Numbered from the stretch's first letter, positions 1 through 6,868 are shown. The stretch: DNA of 20,426 nucleotides from GWA2-44-9 sp964429675 (GCA_964429675.1 CAYSDF010000011.1:1-20426); one strand, 5' to 3'. Made by a program: numbers and translations. The notes: generated by a model from the letters alone, not told the origin.

Positions 1-1834
1 CATTCCAGCTTTCACCATCTGGCTCGGGCTTAGAATTAAAATCATTTCTTCTATCTCTCGAGATGGCGGCAGAAAAAGGATGGCCCTCGGACTTCGCACC
101 AATAGAAATTTCTCTGAGTCTGCTATCTTCCGTAACACTCACATGCAGGAGCTTGCCGACTATTTCCGCTGTCTCCATAGTTCTTATAAAGGGAGAGGCG
201 AATATGAGGTCAGTTCCTTCGCTATGTTTTATTTTCTCAGCAGTTTTTCTTACCTGATTTTTTCCTTCAGAAGTAAGATGATACTTGTCATGATCCATGA
301 TGGTGCTGTTGATACCCTTTCCAAGTTCATTTCGAGTGGTAACCCCATGGCGCATTATGTAATACTTATTTTTCCTATCAACCGCATTTTTCCAAAGATC
401 CTTAACTGATCCCAGAGCCGAATGATGGCCGCATTTTACACACTCCCAGATGGGAAGCGGCGTTCCCCAATATCTCTCTCTTGAAAAGGCCCAATCCTTA
501 CCCTCGCCGATCCATTGGCCGAACCTCCCCTCTTTGATATGCTCGGGTATCCAGTTAACCTTGCTGTTATTTTTTAGAATTTCCTTCTTAACCGCCGACA
601 TTTTTATAAACCAGGAGTTCTTGGCGTAGTACAAAAGGGGCGAGTCGCACCTCCAGCAGAAAGGATAATCATGCTCATAATCTTCAGTTTTGAATAAGGT
701 CCCATTGCCGTCTAAGTAACTTATGATTTGGTCTTCAGTTTTTTTACTTTTTACATACTGGCCATCAAAATCTTTGCCGACATGGATGAACTTGCCCGCC
801 TCATCAACAGTATGAAATTTGGGCAGGCCGAGCTTTGTACCCAAAACATAATCATCTTCTCCATACATAACGGCGGTATGAACTACGCCTGTACCATCAG
901 TTGTCGAGACAAAGCCAGCGCCATAGACCTTGTAGGACTTACTAGATTTTAATTTTTCTATATCAAAGAGAGGAGCATACTCGATACCGACCAGGTCTTT
1001 TCCTAGAACAGTATTATGTATTACGTATTCAGTATTAAGGACCTTGCCGACCAGATCCTCGGCTAGAATATATTTCTCATCTTTACCCTTAATACTTACT
1101 ACTTGATACTTAATACTTTCCCCTACTGCCAAGGCAACATTACCCGGTAAGGTCCAAGGTGTAGTGGTCCAGGCAAGAATATAAGTACTGGGTTCCAAGC
1201 CATGGGATTTAGGATTTTTTACTTTAAACTTCAGATAGACTGAGCATTCAGTTATCTTTTTATATCCTTGAGCAACTTCATGCGAAGACAAAGACGTTCC
1301 ACAGCGGGAGCAAAATGGCACAACCTTATGCGCCAGATATAAAAGATTCTGATCCCAGATTTGTTTGATGATAGACCAGACTGATTCGATATACTCGTTC
1401 TCATATGTAATATAGGGGTGATCGAGATCAAGCCAGAACCCCATCTTCCTGGTCATCTCTTCCCATTCTTTCTTATATTTCCAGACACTCTCTTTGGCCT
1501 TTTTATTAAACTTCTCTATGCCGTAATCCTCTATGTCCTTTTTGTTTTTGAATCCCAGTTCTTTTTCTATCTCAATTTCAACCGGCAAACCATGAGTATC
1601 CCAGCCGGCTTTTCTTAGTACATAAAACCCGCGCATGGTTTTATAGCGGCAAAAGAGATCCTTGAATGCTCTTCCCAAAAAATGATGTATGCCTGGCCGG
1701 CCATTTGCCGTCGGGGGGCCCTCCCAAAACACAAAACGCTTACCCCCCTTGCGGGATTCCAGAGATTTATTAAAAATTTTGTTTTTACCCCAAAAATCTA
1801 GTATTTTTCCCTCTGTTTTCTTGAAATCATACAT
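1..1834 (-). CDS. ileS: Isoleucyl-tRNA synthetase, N-terminal 611 codons, with an inserted histidine-phosphatase domain; 3' end cut by window
   Basis: Charges tRNA-Ile with isoleucine in the cytoplasm. The frame is open from the ATG at 1834 to the window edge. Visible class I landmarks are the HIGH region PPTANGRPGIHH (residues 40-51, HIGH itself reading GIHH), the editing-domain entry PFCSRCGTSLSSHEVAQGY, the editing signature AWTTTPWTLPGN, a second knuckle YPFCWRCDSPLLYYA, and WAFSRERYWGTPLPIW followed by CVKC (C465, C468). From about residue 485 the chain turns into a histidine-phosphatase domain: RHG (R495-H496-G497), LTSEG, SPFIRTMETA (from S547), LREI and PDGES. The remaining core with KMSKS must lie beyond the window. 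The start fits the family N-terminus (MYDFKKTEGKILDFW), and a -10 box ends 7 nt upstream. The identity as IleRS is secure. The phosphatase domain is clear by motif, but its role is unknown. Confidence 0.95.
   Translation of the reverse strand, partial: MYDFKKTEGKILDFWGKNKIFNKSLESRKGGKRFVFWEGPPTANGRPGIHHFLGRAFKDLFCRYKTMRGFYVLRKAGWDTHGLPVEIEIEKELGFKNKKDIEDYGIEKFNKKAKESVWKYKKEWEEMTRKMGFWLDLDHPYITYENEYIESVWSIIKQIWDQNLLYLAHKVVPFCSRCGTSLSSHEVAQGYKKITECSVYLKFKVKNPKSHGLEPSTYILAWTTTPWTLPGNVALAVGESIKYQVVSIKGKDEKYILAEDLVGKVLNTEYVIHNTVLGKDLVGIEYAPLFDIEKLKSSKSYKVYGAGFVSTTDGTGVVHTAVMYGEDDYVLGTKLGLPKFHTVDEAGKFIHVGKDFDGQYVKSKKTEDQIISYLDGNGTLFKTEDYEHDYPFCWRCDSPLLYYAKNSWFIKMSAVKKEILKNNSKVNWIPEHIKEGRFGQWIGEGKDWAFSRERYWGTPLPIWECVKCGHHSALGSVKDLWKNAVDRKNKYYIMRHGVTTRNELGKGINSTIMDHDKYHLTSEGKNQVRKTAEKIKHSEGTDLIFASPFIRTMETAEIVGKLLHVSVTEDSRLREISIGAKSEGHPFSAAISRDRRNDFNSKPEPDGESWN
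1089..1124. repeat. Internal near-tandem word in ileS, shared with the rluA-family gene
   Basis: On the coding strand AAGTATTAAGTA, CAAGTAGT and AAGTATTAAG follow each other, encoding SIKYQVVSIKG. Its right part (1107-1124) recurs exactly at 12248-12265. Confidence 0.5.
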
Positions 1835-1841
1835 ACACTAT

Positions 1842-1869
1842 ATAGTATCTGTTTTTTGATAAAAAACAA
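1842..1869 (-). promoter_or_regulatory. Putative ileS promoter, leaderless
   Basis: On the minus strand TTGTTT (1869-1864), a 16-nt spacer and TACTAT (1847-1842). Only 7 nt separate the -10 box from the ATG, so transcription would begin at or next to the start codon. The -35 match is weak. It overlaps the promoter of the divergent gene at 1915. Confidence 0.45.
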
Positions 1870-1884
1870 CTTAACTGGTATTAT
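1856..1884 (+). promoter_or_regulatory. Putative promoter of the 1915 membrane protein
   Basis: TTGATA (1856-1861), a 17-nt spacer and TATTAT (1879-1884), with an extended -10 TG at 1876-1877. The predicted leader is about 24 nt and lacks a Shine-Dalgarno site. A GTTTTTT/AAAAAAC inverted repeat at 1851-1867 lies across the -35 region. Confidence 0.6.
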
Positions 1885-1914
1885 ATTGAGACTAAGCTTA
1901 AGCATCCGCCCACA

Positions 1915-2319
1915 ATGAAGAAATCATTTGTAATACTGCTGGCAGTATTTTTAATTAATATCCCCGCTTCATATTTTAAGATATATGACCGTTATTACTG
2001 GACCGATCAGCTAATGCATTTTTCTGGTGGATTTTTCGTGGCTATGTTTATGTATTACTATCTTGCTGACAATATAAGAAGCGGGGCATGGATCAAGAAC
2101 ATGCTAGTAATAGTAGGTGCAACTGCTCTAGTGGGTGTATTGTGGGAATTTGCCGAGTACACAGCAGATCATACCGTCCGCCAGACAATCTTGAATTACT
2201 TAGACTACAATATCCGCTTCGGGGGCAACTTGACCGATACTTTAAGCGACTTATTCTTTGATATTTTTGGAGCAACTTGTCTCTGGACTATTTTTAGGCT
2301 AGCTAAACCTGGCCGCTAA
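1915..2319 (+). CDS. Small polytopic membrane protein resembling the YjdF/DUF2238 family
   Basis: 134 residues with three or four hydrophobic segments: one at the N-terminus, one near residues 37-50, one near 62-80 and one near the C-terminus. Conserved-looking polar motifs inside or next to membrane segments are DQLMHFSGGFF, GVLWEFAEYT and DTLSDLFFDIFGA. The pattern D..lH..gG, then WE..E, then D..sD...D resembles YjdF-like (DUF2238) proteins, whose biochemical role is not established. It is divergent from ileS and convergent with the next gene, and a shared terminator follows. The family call is by eye and tentative; the membrane location is well supported. Confidence 0.75.
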   Translation: MKKSFVILLAVFLINIPASYFKIYDRYYWTDQLMHFSGGFFVAMFMYYYLADNIRSGAWIKNMLVIVGATALVGVLWEFAEYTADHTVRQTILNYLDYNIRFGGNLTDTLSDLFFDIFGATCLWTIFRLAKPGR

Positions 2320-2338
2320 ACCGCCCCTACTCCATAAT

Positions 2339-2362
2339 AAAACCGCTTCATAAAGCGGTTTT
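2339..2362. terminator. Bidirectional terminator between convergent membrane-protein genes
   Basis: A 10-bp stem AAAACCGCTT/AAGCGGTTTT closes the 4-nt loop CATA, giving a U-tract on both strands. The stop codon of the minus-strand gene (2350-2348) lies inside the hairpin. Confidence 0.85.
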
Positions 2363-2869
2363 AAAATATAAATCTGAAGACTTCTTTCTTAGCATGGCCA
2401 GGGCGAACAGAAATAAAAAAGACAGAACATATTGATCGGCCATTGAGAAAAACATAGGACTATTCAGATGATGCAGGTAACTATGAATATATCCGTTAGT
2501 ATCATAGCCCCAAATTCTTATCCCGGTAATATCCTTTACTATACTGATACCGTCGGGAAAAGCTGCTCCAGTCATACCTGTAACCATGGCCAAGTTATAA
2601 AATCCAAAATATGGCTTCTTCACGCCGACGATAAATATCAGGGGGATAAAAATGACAAGATCTAATATAAAAAATATATTATCATAGCTTCCCCAGATAT
2701 TATATTCGGCATGCCTCATTCCATCTAGCAGATAATGAGACAGTATACCCAGAAAGAGAATCACAATAAGCCAAATGGCGCGCGATATTCTATTGGCGTG
2801 CTGACTAGAAAATCTAAATAGATACGCCCCTATCGCCGCCCCTAGAGTTAAATGCGGAGGTGCTATCAC
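2348..2869 (-). CDS. Predicted membrane-bound metal-dependent hydrolase-like protein (YdjM/DUF457-like)
   Basis: 173 residues from a GTG start. I chose GTG at 2869 because AAGGAGG stands 5 nt upstream, and because starts further upstream would overlap the argS 3' end in a non-hydrophobic stretch. The protein begins VIAPPHLTLGAAIGAYL, has about four membrane segments, and carries histidine/aspartate motifs: the N-terminal H, SHYLLDGMRH, AFPDG and IHSYLHHL. This layout resembles the YdjM/DUF457 (COG1988) inner-membrane family, predicted to be metal-dependent hydrolases without a proven substrate. It lies downstream of argS on the same strand with a 65-bp gap. The start is well supported and the family assignment is moderate. 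Confidence 0.75.
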   Translation of the reverse strand: MIAPPHLTLGAAIGAYLFRFSSQHANRISRAIWLIVILFLGILSHYLLDGMRHAEYNIWGSYDNIFFILDLVIFIPLIFIVGVKKPYFGFYNLAMVTGMTGAAFPDGISIVKDITGIRIWGYDTNGYIHSYLHHLNSPMFFSMADQYVLSFLFLFALAMLRKKSSDLYFKTAL

Positions 2870-2874
2870 ATCAG

Positions 2875-2880
2875 CCTCCT
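2875..2880 (-). promoter_or_regulatory. Strong ribosome binding site that fixes a GTG start
   Basis: AGGAGG on the minus strand, 5 nt before GTG at 2869. It argues against the longer reading that begins at 3007. Confidence 0.8.
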
Positions 2881-2934
2881 TGCAATGTAAATAAGCTATC
2901 GATTTTATAACATCAAAGCTTAAGAAAGTCGAGT

Positions 2935-4551
2935 CTACATTTTCTCTGGAGCAGATATGCCCATAAGGTCCAGGCATAGCCCTAAGACCCGCTGGATTCC
3001 CATACATAATTTGAGCCGAGCTGATTCTAAGCCTTTATCATCTTGGACAACATGATGCTTCTCGTAAAATTTATGAAAATCTGAAGCCAATTCAAAAGTA
3101 TAACCGGCCAGATGATGAACCTGATAATTTATAGATATATCTTCAACGATTTCAGAAAATTTTAATAGGTCTCTTAATAGTCTGAGCTCCTCTGGCTCTT
3201 TTAATAAATTGCTATCCCCTTTCTTATTCTTCATCTTTCCGGCTTTTTCAAATATGCTATTCAATCTGGCATTGGCATATTGAATGTAATAAACCGGATT
3301 TCTCTTTGATTGCTCTTTGGCTAAATCAATATCGAACTCCATATGAGTGTTGAGGTCTTTGGTCAGAAAGAAATACCTTACAGCATCCTTTCCTACTTCA
3401 TGCAATAAAGCATCGAGCGTCTCGATATTACCAGCTCTCTTGGACATGCGGACAAGCTCTCCGTCCCGTCTTAAGGCAACCAGCTGATGGAGAAATATTT
3501 TAAGGCGCCCGGACATAAAACCAAGAGCAGTCACCCCGCCATGAAGCCTTGGCACATCGCCATGATGATCGGCTCCCCATATATTGATGGCCAGATCAAA
3601 TCCCCTTTTCTCAAGCTTATTTCTGGTATAAGCGATATCATTCATCAGATATGAGGTTGCCCCATCGCTTTTTACTAAAACCGCCACATCTTCTTCCCTA
3701 TCGCCATGCTTGAGCCATATTGCTCCATCTTTTTCAAATACCGCTCCGGCCTTTTTTAAAATATCTAAAGTATCTTCAACTTCGCCTTTTCTATGAAGCT
3801 CTGATTCCCTGAACCAAGTATCGAATTTAATTCCAAGATCGACAACCGAATTCTCTGATTTTTTAATCTCAATATCTATAGCCCTATCTTTTACTTTCTT
3901 AAAATCCTGCTCGCTCAATGGGCGACCGAAATCCTTAGCCAATTTAGCCGCGTCATCAGCTATGTAGTCTCCTTTATATAAATCTTCATCAGGAAACTTA
4001 ACCGGTTTGCCGGCCGACTTAAGCTCTTCGTTTATTACCGACATGGCCAGCTTGTTTACCTGATTACCGACATCATTGATATAATATTCCTTACTGACCC
4101 TATAGCCCGCCTTCTCCATTATATTGCCTAGGGCATCACCATAAGAGCCGGCACGGGCATTCCCGACCGTTAAAGGCCCCGTAGGATTGGCCGATATGAA
4201 TTCCAGATTTACTTTCGCCCCCTTACCTGATTTTGAATCGCCATATTTATCTTTCTTATCCAGGACTTGAGACAATGACTCCCTCAAAAAATAGTCGCTC
4301 AAGGTAAAATTAACAAATCCCGGCCCGACAAACTCTATCTTGGCAAAGATTTCTTTTAGTTGTTTATTGCCTAGGAATTTAGCCGCCAGTTCTCCTCCTA
4401 TATCAGCCGGGTTTTTATTTTCCTTTTTTGCCAATACAAAAGCCAGATTGGTTGAGTAGTCCCCAAGCTTTTCATCTGGTGGGATTAAGATATCAAAACC
4501 AACCCCGGGGTATTCCTTTGAGATTATGCTTTTTAGAAGATCTTTAACCAT
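2935..4551 (-). CDS. argS: Arginyl-tRNA synthetase
   Basis: Charges tRNA-Arg in the cytoplasm. The 538 residues are slightly shorter than typical bacterial ArgRS (about 550-580). Residues 1-95 form the Arg-tRNA N-terminal domain. The signature SANPTGPLTVGNARAGSYGD (from residue 120) is the HIGH region with HIGH replaced by TVGN. RMSKRAGN (from 368) is the KMSKS-type loop, and the C-terminal anticodon-binding domain ends in the family-typical LMGISAPEKM. No Shine-Dalgarno site precedes the ATG. TATATT at 4564-4559 ends 7 nt before it, which suggests a leaderless message. Only 42 bp separate it from the upstream gene, and that gap also carries the upstream gene's terminator. Identification is secure. 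Confidence 0.97.
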   Translation of the reverse strand: MVKDLLKSIISKEYPGVGFDILIPPDEKLGDYSTNLAFVLAKKENKNPADIGGELAAKFLGNKQLKEIFAKIEFVGPGFVNFTLSDYFLRESLSQVLDKKDKYGDSKSGKGAKVNLEFISANPTGPLTVGNARAGSYGDALGNIMEKAGYRVSKEYYINDVGNQVNKLAMSVINEELKSAGKPVKFPDEDLYKGDYIADDAAKLAKDFGRPLSEQDFKKVKDRAIDIEIKKSENSVVDLGIKFDTWFRESELHRKGEVEDTLDILKKAGAVFEKDGAIWLKHGDREEDVAVLVKSDGATSYLMNDIAYTRNKLEKRGFDLAINIWGADHHGDVPRLHGGVTALGFMSGRLKIFLHQLVALRRDGELVRMSKRAGNIETLDALLHEVGKDAVRYFFLTKDLNTHMEFDIDLAKEQSKRNPVYYIQYANARLNSIFEKAGKMKNKKGDSNLLKEPEELRLLRDLLKFSEIVEDISINYQVHHLAGYTFELASDFHKFYEKHHVVQDDKGLESARLKLCMGIQRVLGLCLDLMGISAPEKM

Positions 4552-4558
4552 TAGTAAT

Positions 4559-4564
4559 AATATA
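4559..4564 (-). promoter_or_regulatory. Putative argS -10 box, leaderless
   Basis: TATATT on the minus strand ends 7 nt before the argS ATG. I see no convincing -35 box; the upstream space is occupied by the preceding gene's terminator. Confidence 0.4.
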
Positions 4565-4584
4565 CCCTAAAAATAGGAAAATAA

Positions 4585-4605
4585 AAAAGGCGGTTATCGC
4601 CTTTT
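4585..4605 (-). terminator. Intrinsic terminator overlapping the end of the 4594 gene
   Basis: AAAAGGCG, loop ATAAC, CGCCTTTTTT on the minus strand. The left arm lies within the last Lys/Arg codons and the stop codon lies in the loop, so coding and termination share the same DNA. Confidence 0.8.
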
Positions 4606-5013
4606 CTTCTTTCTAGCTTCATTAATAAAAGATCTGAGAACATCGATATGCTCCTTGGCAAGAGACTGGAAAAAATACTTCTCCCATTCCAAAACCCTCA
4701 ATTCACACCACTTATCATAGCTCTGATTAAGTCTTTCAGCCTTAGACATATTTCGGGCCTCATCATCTAGAAACTCCTGAAACAAAACATGACCAAGCTC
4801 ATGGACCAGAACTGATGGCCCGCCTTTATTCTTGTCCAAATAGATAGTTTCGGTATTCCAATCAGTTAGGCCTATCATATTTCTCTCTTTTTTTAGTTTT
4901 GATCCTCTAAAATCGACGATTTTAATTCTCCATCCGCTTCTCATCAAAAAATTAATCATCCTGTCAAATAACCAATCTCTCGGATGATTGCGGCTTTTGG
5001 ATTTTCTTGCCAA
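4594..5013 (-). CDS. Small HELGH-motif putative zinc metallopeptidase, unknown function
   Basis: 139 residues. SVLVHELGHVLFQEF (about residues 67-81) contains a zincin HExxH motif (HELGH), and a glutamate-bearing helix (DKWCELRVLEWE) some 30 residues later could supply the third ligand. The context before it (TETIYLDKN, then the HExxH helix) recalls ImmA/IrrE or SprT-like folds, but no known family is certain. There is no signal peptide or membrane segment. Both termini are very basic (MARKSKSRNHPRD and ARKKKRR). The start is TTG at 5013, supported by GAGGG at 5021-5025 with a 7-nt spacer. It lies between the glycosylase gene (52 bp upstream) and argS on the same strand and has its own terminator. 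Confidence 0.8.
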   Translation of the reverse strand: MARKSKSRNHPRDWLFDRMINFLMRSGWRIKIVDFRGSKLKKERNMIGLTDWNTETIYLDKNKGGPSVLVHELGHVLFQEFLDDEARNMSKAERLNQSYDKWCELRVLEWEKYFFQSLAKEHIDVLRSFINEARKKKRR

Positions 5014-5065
5014 TTTAATACCCTCTAAAATTTAAAGATCTTGAAGGCATAATAACTGAATAAAT

Positions 5066-5677
5066 TTAAATGTAAAACCGCCACAACTTATCTTTCCATT
5101 TACCGGCATAATCAACACCGATGCGTTTCCCCTTTTTTATAATCCGCGGATTTATTTTTTCTCCAGTCCGCCGTCCGCCCTTTCTGGCGGAGGCGGATTC
5201 TATCCACAATTCCTTACTGGTATTCAAATCTATGCCGTTTAACTTTTTGTCTATCCTCAACTCGCGACATAATATACCTGGGCCTTTCAAGCGTATCACG
5301 GGATCCGAATTACGTATCACGGTTATTTTGCCTTTAATACTTCCACCAGCTGGCGGATCATAATTCATAATTCGTGCTCCCCGTATTAGCACGGCGGCGG
5401 GATAGCCTGCCTTTTCAGTTACCACATTCAGGCAATGGTACATACCATAGATCATATATACATAAACATGGCCGGGCCGGCCAAACATAAGCTTGGTTCT
5501 TTCGGTCATACCCCTTGATGCGTGGCTAGCCTTATCGGCAAACCCTTGATAAGCCTCAGTTTCGGTAATCTCAGCCCTCACTAAACGATCATTTAAACTC
5601 CTTACAATATACTTACCAAGCAATTCCCGAGCTACCTTCGTAGTTGTTCTATTGAAAAATTTTCTATTTAGCCTCAT
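5066..5677 (-). CDS. mpg: 3-methyladenine (alkyladenine) DNA glycosylase, AAG/MPG family
   Basis: Removes alkylated purines such as 3-methyladenine in base-excision repair. The 203 residues contain the family core ITETEAYQG (the first Glu of ETEAY, E39, aligns with the catalytic Glu of human AAG), DKASHASRGMTERTKLMFG, GHVYVYMIYGMYHCLNVV and the ending GVDYAGKWKDKLWRFYI. Two loops look longer than usual: around residues 102-125 (NYDPPAGGS and a VIR-x4-VIR repeat) and residues 161-174 (SASARKGGRRTGEK). Both coincide with palindromic DNA (see separate entries). It is divergent from htrA with only 10 bp between start codons. Family identity is secure. Confidence 0.95.
   Translation of the reverse strand: MRLNRKFFNRTTTKVARELLGKYIVRSLNDRLVRAEITETEAYQGFADKASHASRGMTERTKLMFGRPGHVYVYMIYGMYHCLNVVTEKAGYPAAVLIRGARIMNYDPPAGGSIKGKITVIRNSDPVIRLKGPGILCRELRIDKKLNGIDLNTSKELWIESASARKGGRRTGEKINPRIIKKGKRIGVDYAGKWKDKLWRFYI
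5167..5197. repeat. Palindromic mini-element inside the glycosylase gene
   Basis: TCCGCC-G-TCCGCC, loop CTTTCT, then GGCGGA-GGCGGA. This is a 12-bp stem with one bulged base, much GC-richer than the gene around it. On the coding strand it encodes SASARKGGRR, a segment I judge to be extra relative to the family loop between LWIE and the GVDYAG motif. It is probably an in-frame insertion. Confidence 0.65.
5292..5322. repeat. Short direct repeat CGTATCACGG, two copies 21 bp apart
   Basis: Copies at 5292-5301 and 5313-5322 encode a VIR-N4-VIR pattern at a 7-codon period in the enlarged glycosylase loop. The exact in-frame period suggests local duplication or repeat insertion. Confidence 0.5.
5342..5357. 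repeat. 16-bp near-perfect palindrome inside the glycosylase gene
   Basis: TCCACCAGCTGGCGGA is self-complementary except for one pair, which becomes G.U in the mRNA. It encodes PPAGG in the enlarged loop after the LIRG motif. AT-rich near-repeats (AATTATGAATTATG on the coding strand) adjoin it. Confidence 0.55.
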
Positions 5678-5680
5678 AAT
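5652..5680 (+). promoter_or_regulatory. Putative htrA promoter, leaderless
   Basis: TTGAAA (5652-5657), a 17-nt spacer and CATAAT (5675-5680), then 7 nt to the ATG at 5688. It lies inside the 5' end of the divergent glycosylase gene and supports the downstream choice of start for htrA. Confidence 0.6.
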
Positions 5681-5687
5681 TATAAGT

Positions 5688-6725
5688 ATGAATTCACAAG
5701 ATTACGACAAACTAACAATCGACGCCGTTAAAAAGGTAGCCCCATGCGTCGTCAGTATCGTTATATCAAAATATCTGCCGAAGATTAAGAGCATATACCC
5801 TGCTCCTTTTATGAACCCTTTTATGTTTGGTGATGTCGAGGGCGGCGAGAAAGAAAAGGTAAAGATCGGCGGTGGCTCAGGTTTTTTTGTTCACCCAGAC
5901 GGCCTTATTCTGACCAACAAACATGTCGTTTTTGATCCTGATTCGGAATATACAGTTCTGGATATGGACGGCCAAGAATATCCAGGCAAAGTTATTTCCA
6001 GGGATCCGGTCAATGACATTGCAGTTCTCAAAATAAACGCAAAGGGATTACCATTTGTTCGTCTGGGAAATTCTTCCAAGCTTGAGTTGGGCCAAACTGT
6101 AGTAGCGATTGGTAATGCCTTAGGACTTTTCTCAAATACCGTTTCCAAAGGCATCATTTCCGGATTATCCAGAAAAATTTCGGCGTCGCTTGGATCAGGC
6201 GGACAGATGGAGCATTTACGTGGCGTTCTTCAGACTGATGTCGCTATTAACCAGGGGAATTCCGGCGGTCCCTTGATTGATCTTGATGGCGAAGTTGTCG
6301 GAATCAACACGGCAATTATTTTTGGTGCTCAGAATATAGGCTTCTCAATTCCTATCAACTGGGCCAAGCAGGACCTTGAAGATATCATCAAACACGGCCG
6401 AATTATCAAACCATTCATAGGTCTTCAGTATGTAATGCTAAACAAAGAACTCCAGCAGAAGTATTCTTTGCCTGTTGAATACGGGGCACTAGTTGTCCGG
6501 GATCATATCCCCAATTCAGTTGCCGTTATAGCCGGCTCCCCCGCTGATAAGGCGGGAGTACAAGAAAATGACATTATTCTTACTGTTAACGGCGAAAAGT
6601 TAACTGACGATAAGGATCTAAGCGATAAGTTACAGAACTTCAATGTCGGAGATGAGATTGAACTAGCCGTTCTCCGTAAAAAAGAAAACCTAAATCTCAA
6701 GGTGAAGCTCGAGGAAAGAAAGTAG
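5688..6725 (+). CDS. HtrA/Deg-type serine protease (S1C) with one PDZ domain
   Basis: 345 residues beginning MNSQDYDKLTIDAVKKVAPCVVSI. The trypsin-like domain carries a complete triad: H79 in LTNKHVV, D110 in NDIAVLKI and S192 in GNSGGPL. A PDZ domain follows (GSPADKAGVQENDIILTVNG). HtrA proteins degrade or refold damaged proteins, usually outside the inner membrane, but I see no signal peptide or N-terminal anchor here. A longer reading from 5652 would add MKNFLFSLIIIS, which is merely the antisense of the glycosylase start and would bypass the promoter, so I reject it. There is no Shine-Dalgarno site. Family identity is secure; the location in the cell is uncertain. Confidence 0.95.
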   Translation: MNSQDYDKLTIDAVKKVAPCVVSIVISKYLPKIKSIYPAPFMNPFMFGDVEGGEKEKVKIGGGSGFFVHPDGLILTNKHVVFDPDSEYTVLDMDGQEYPGKVISRDPVNDIAVLKINAKGLPFVRLGNSSKLELGQTVVAIGNALGLFSNTVSKGIISGLSRKISASLGSGGQMEHLRGVLQTDVAINQGNSGGPLIDLDGEVVGINTAIIFGAQNIGFSIPINWAKQDLEDIIKHGRIIKPFIGLQYVMLNKELQQKYSLPVEYGALVVRDHIPNSVAVIAGSPADKAGVQENDIILTVNGEKLTDDKDLSDKLQNFNVGDEIELAVLRKKENLNLKVKLEERK

Positions 6726-6728
6726 CTC

Positions 6729-6847
6729 CCAAAAGCCCTACTCCAATTTTCATCGGCCTCCTATTGGAATACTCGTAATAATAAATGATTATTAATTCAT
6801 CTTTCTTCAATTCGTCTAAATGATGAAAATTAGAGCAGGGCTTTTGG
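6729..6847. repeat. 119-bp inverted-repeat element with 26-bp arms
   Basis: Arms 6729-6754 and 6822-6847 are complementary at 24 of 26 positions. Both mismatches are A.C on the plus strand but G.U on the minus strand, so a minus-strand RNA could pair along all 26 positions. The 67-nt interior holds a small hairpin (TAATAAT/ATTATTA, 6776-6794) and a TTCATC at 6797-6802 that could compete for the right arm. It may end htrA transcription, be a MITE-like element, or encode a structured RNA. Confidence 0.7.
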
Positions 6848-6868
6848 CTTATTTTATAGCTCATAGCT

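Noticed and set aside
63..952. Plus-strand open frames across the start of the window
   Set aside because: They are antisense to a continuous, motif-rich IleRS frame and have no family resemblance or start signals.
2870..3007. Longer start for the YdjM-like gene overlapping argS
   Set aside because: The GTG at 2869 has a strong ribosome binding site, and the extra residues are the argS end read in another frame.
5652..5687. Apparent hydrophobic N-terminal extension of the HtrA protease
   Set aside because: It is the antisense of the glycosylase start and contains the -35 and spacer of the HtrA promoter.
6536..6558. Palindrome-like CCCGC/GCGGG in the PDZ domain of HtrA
   Set aside because: It encodes GSPADKAGVQ, a conserved PDZ segment with normal length, so it is not an insertion.
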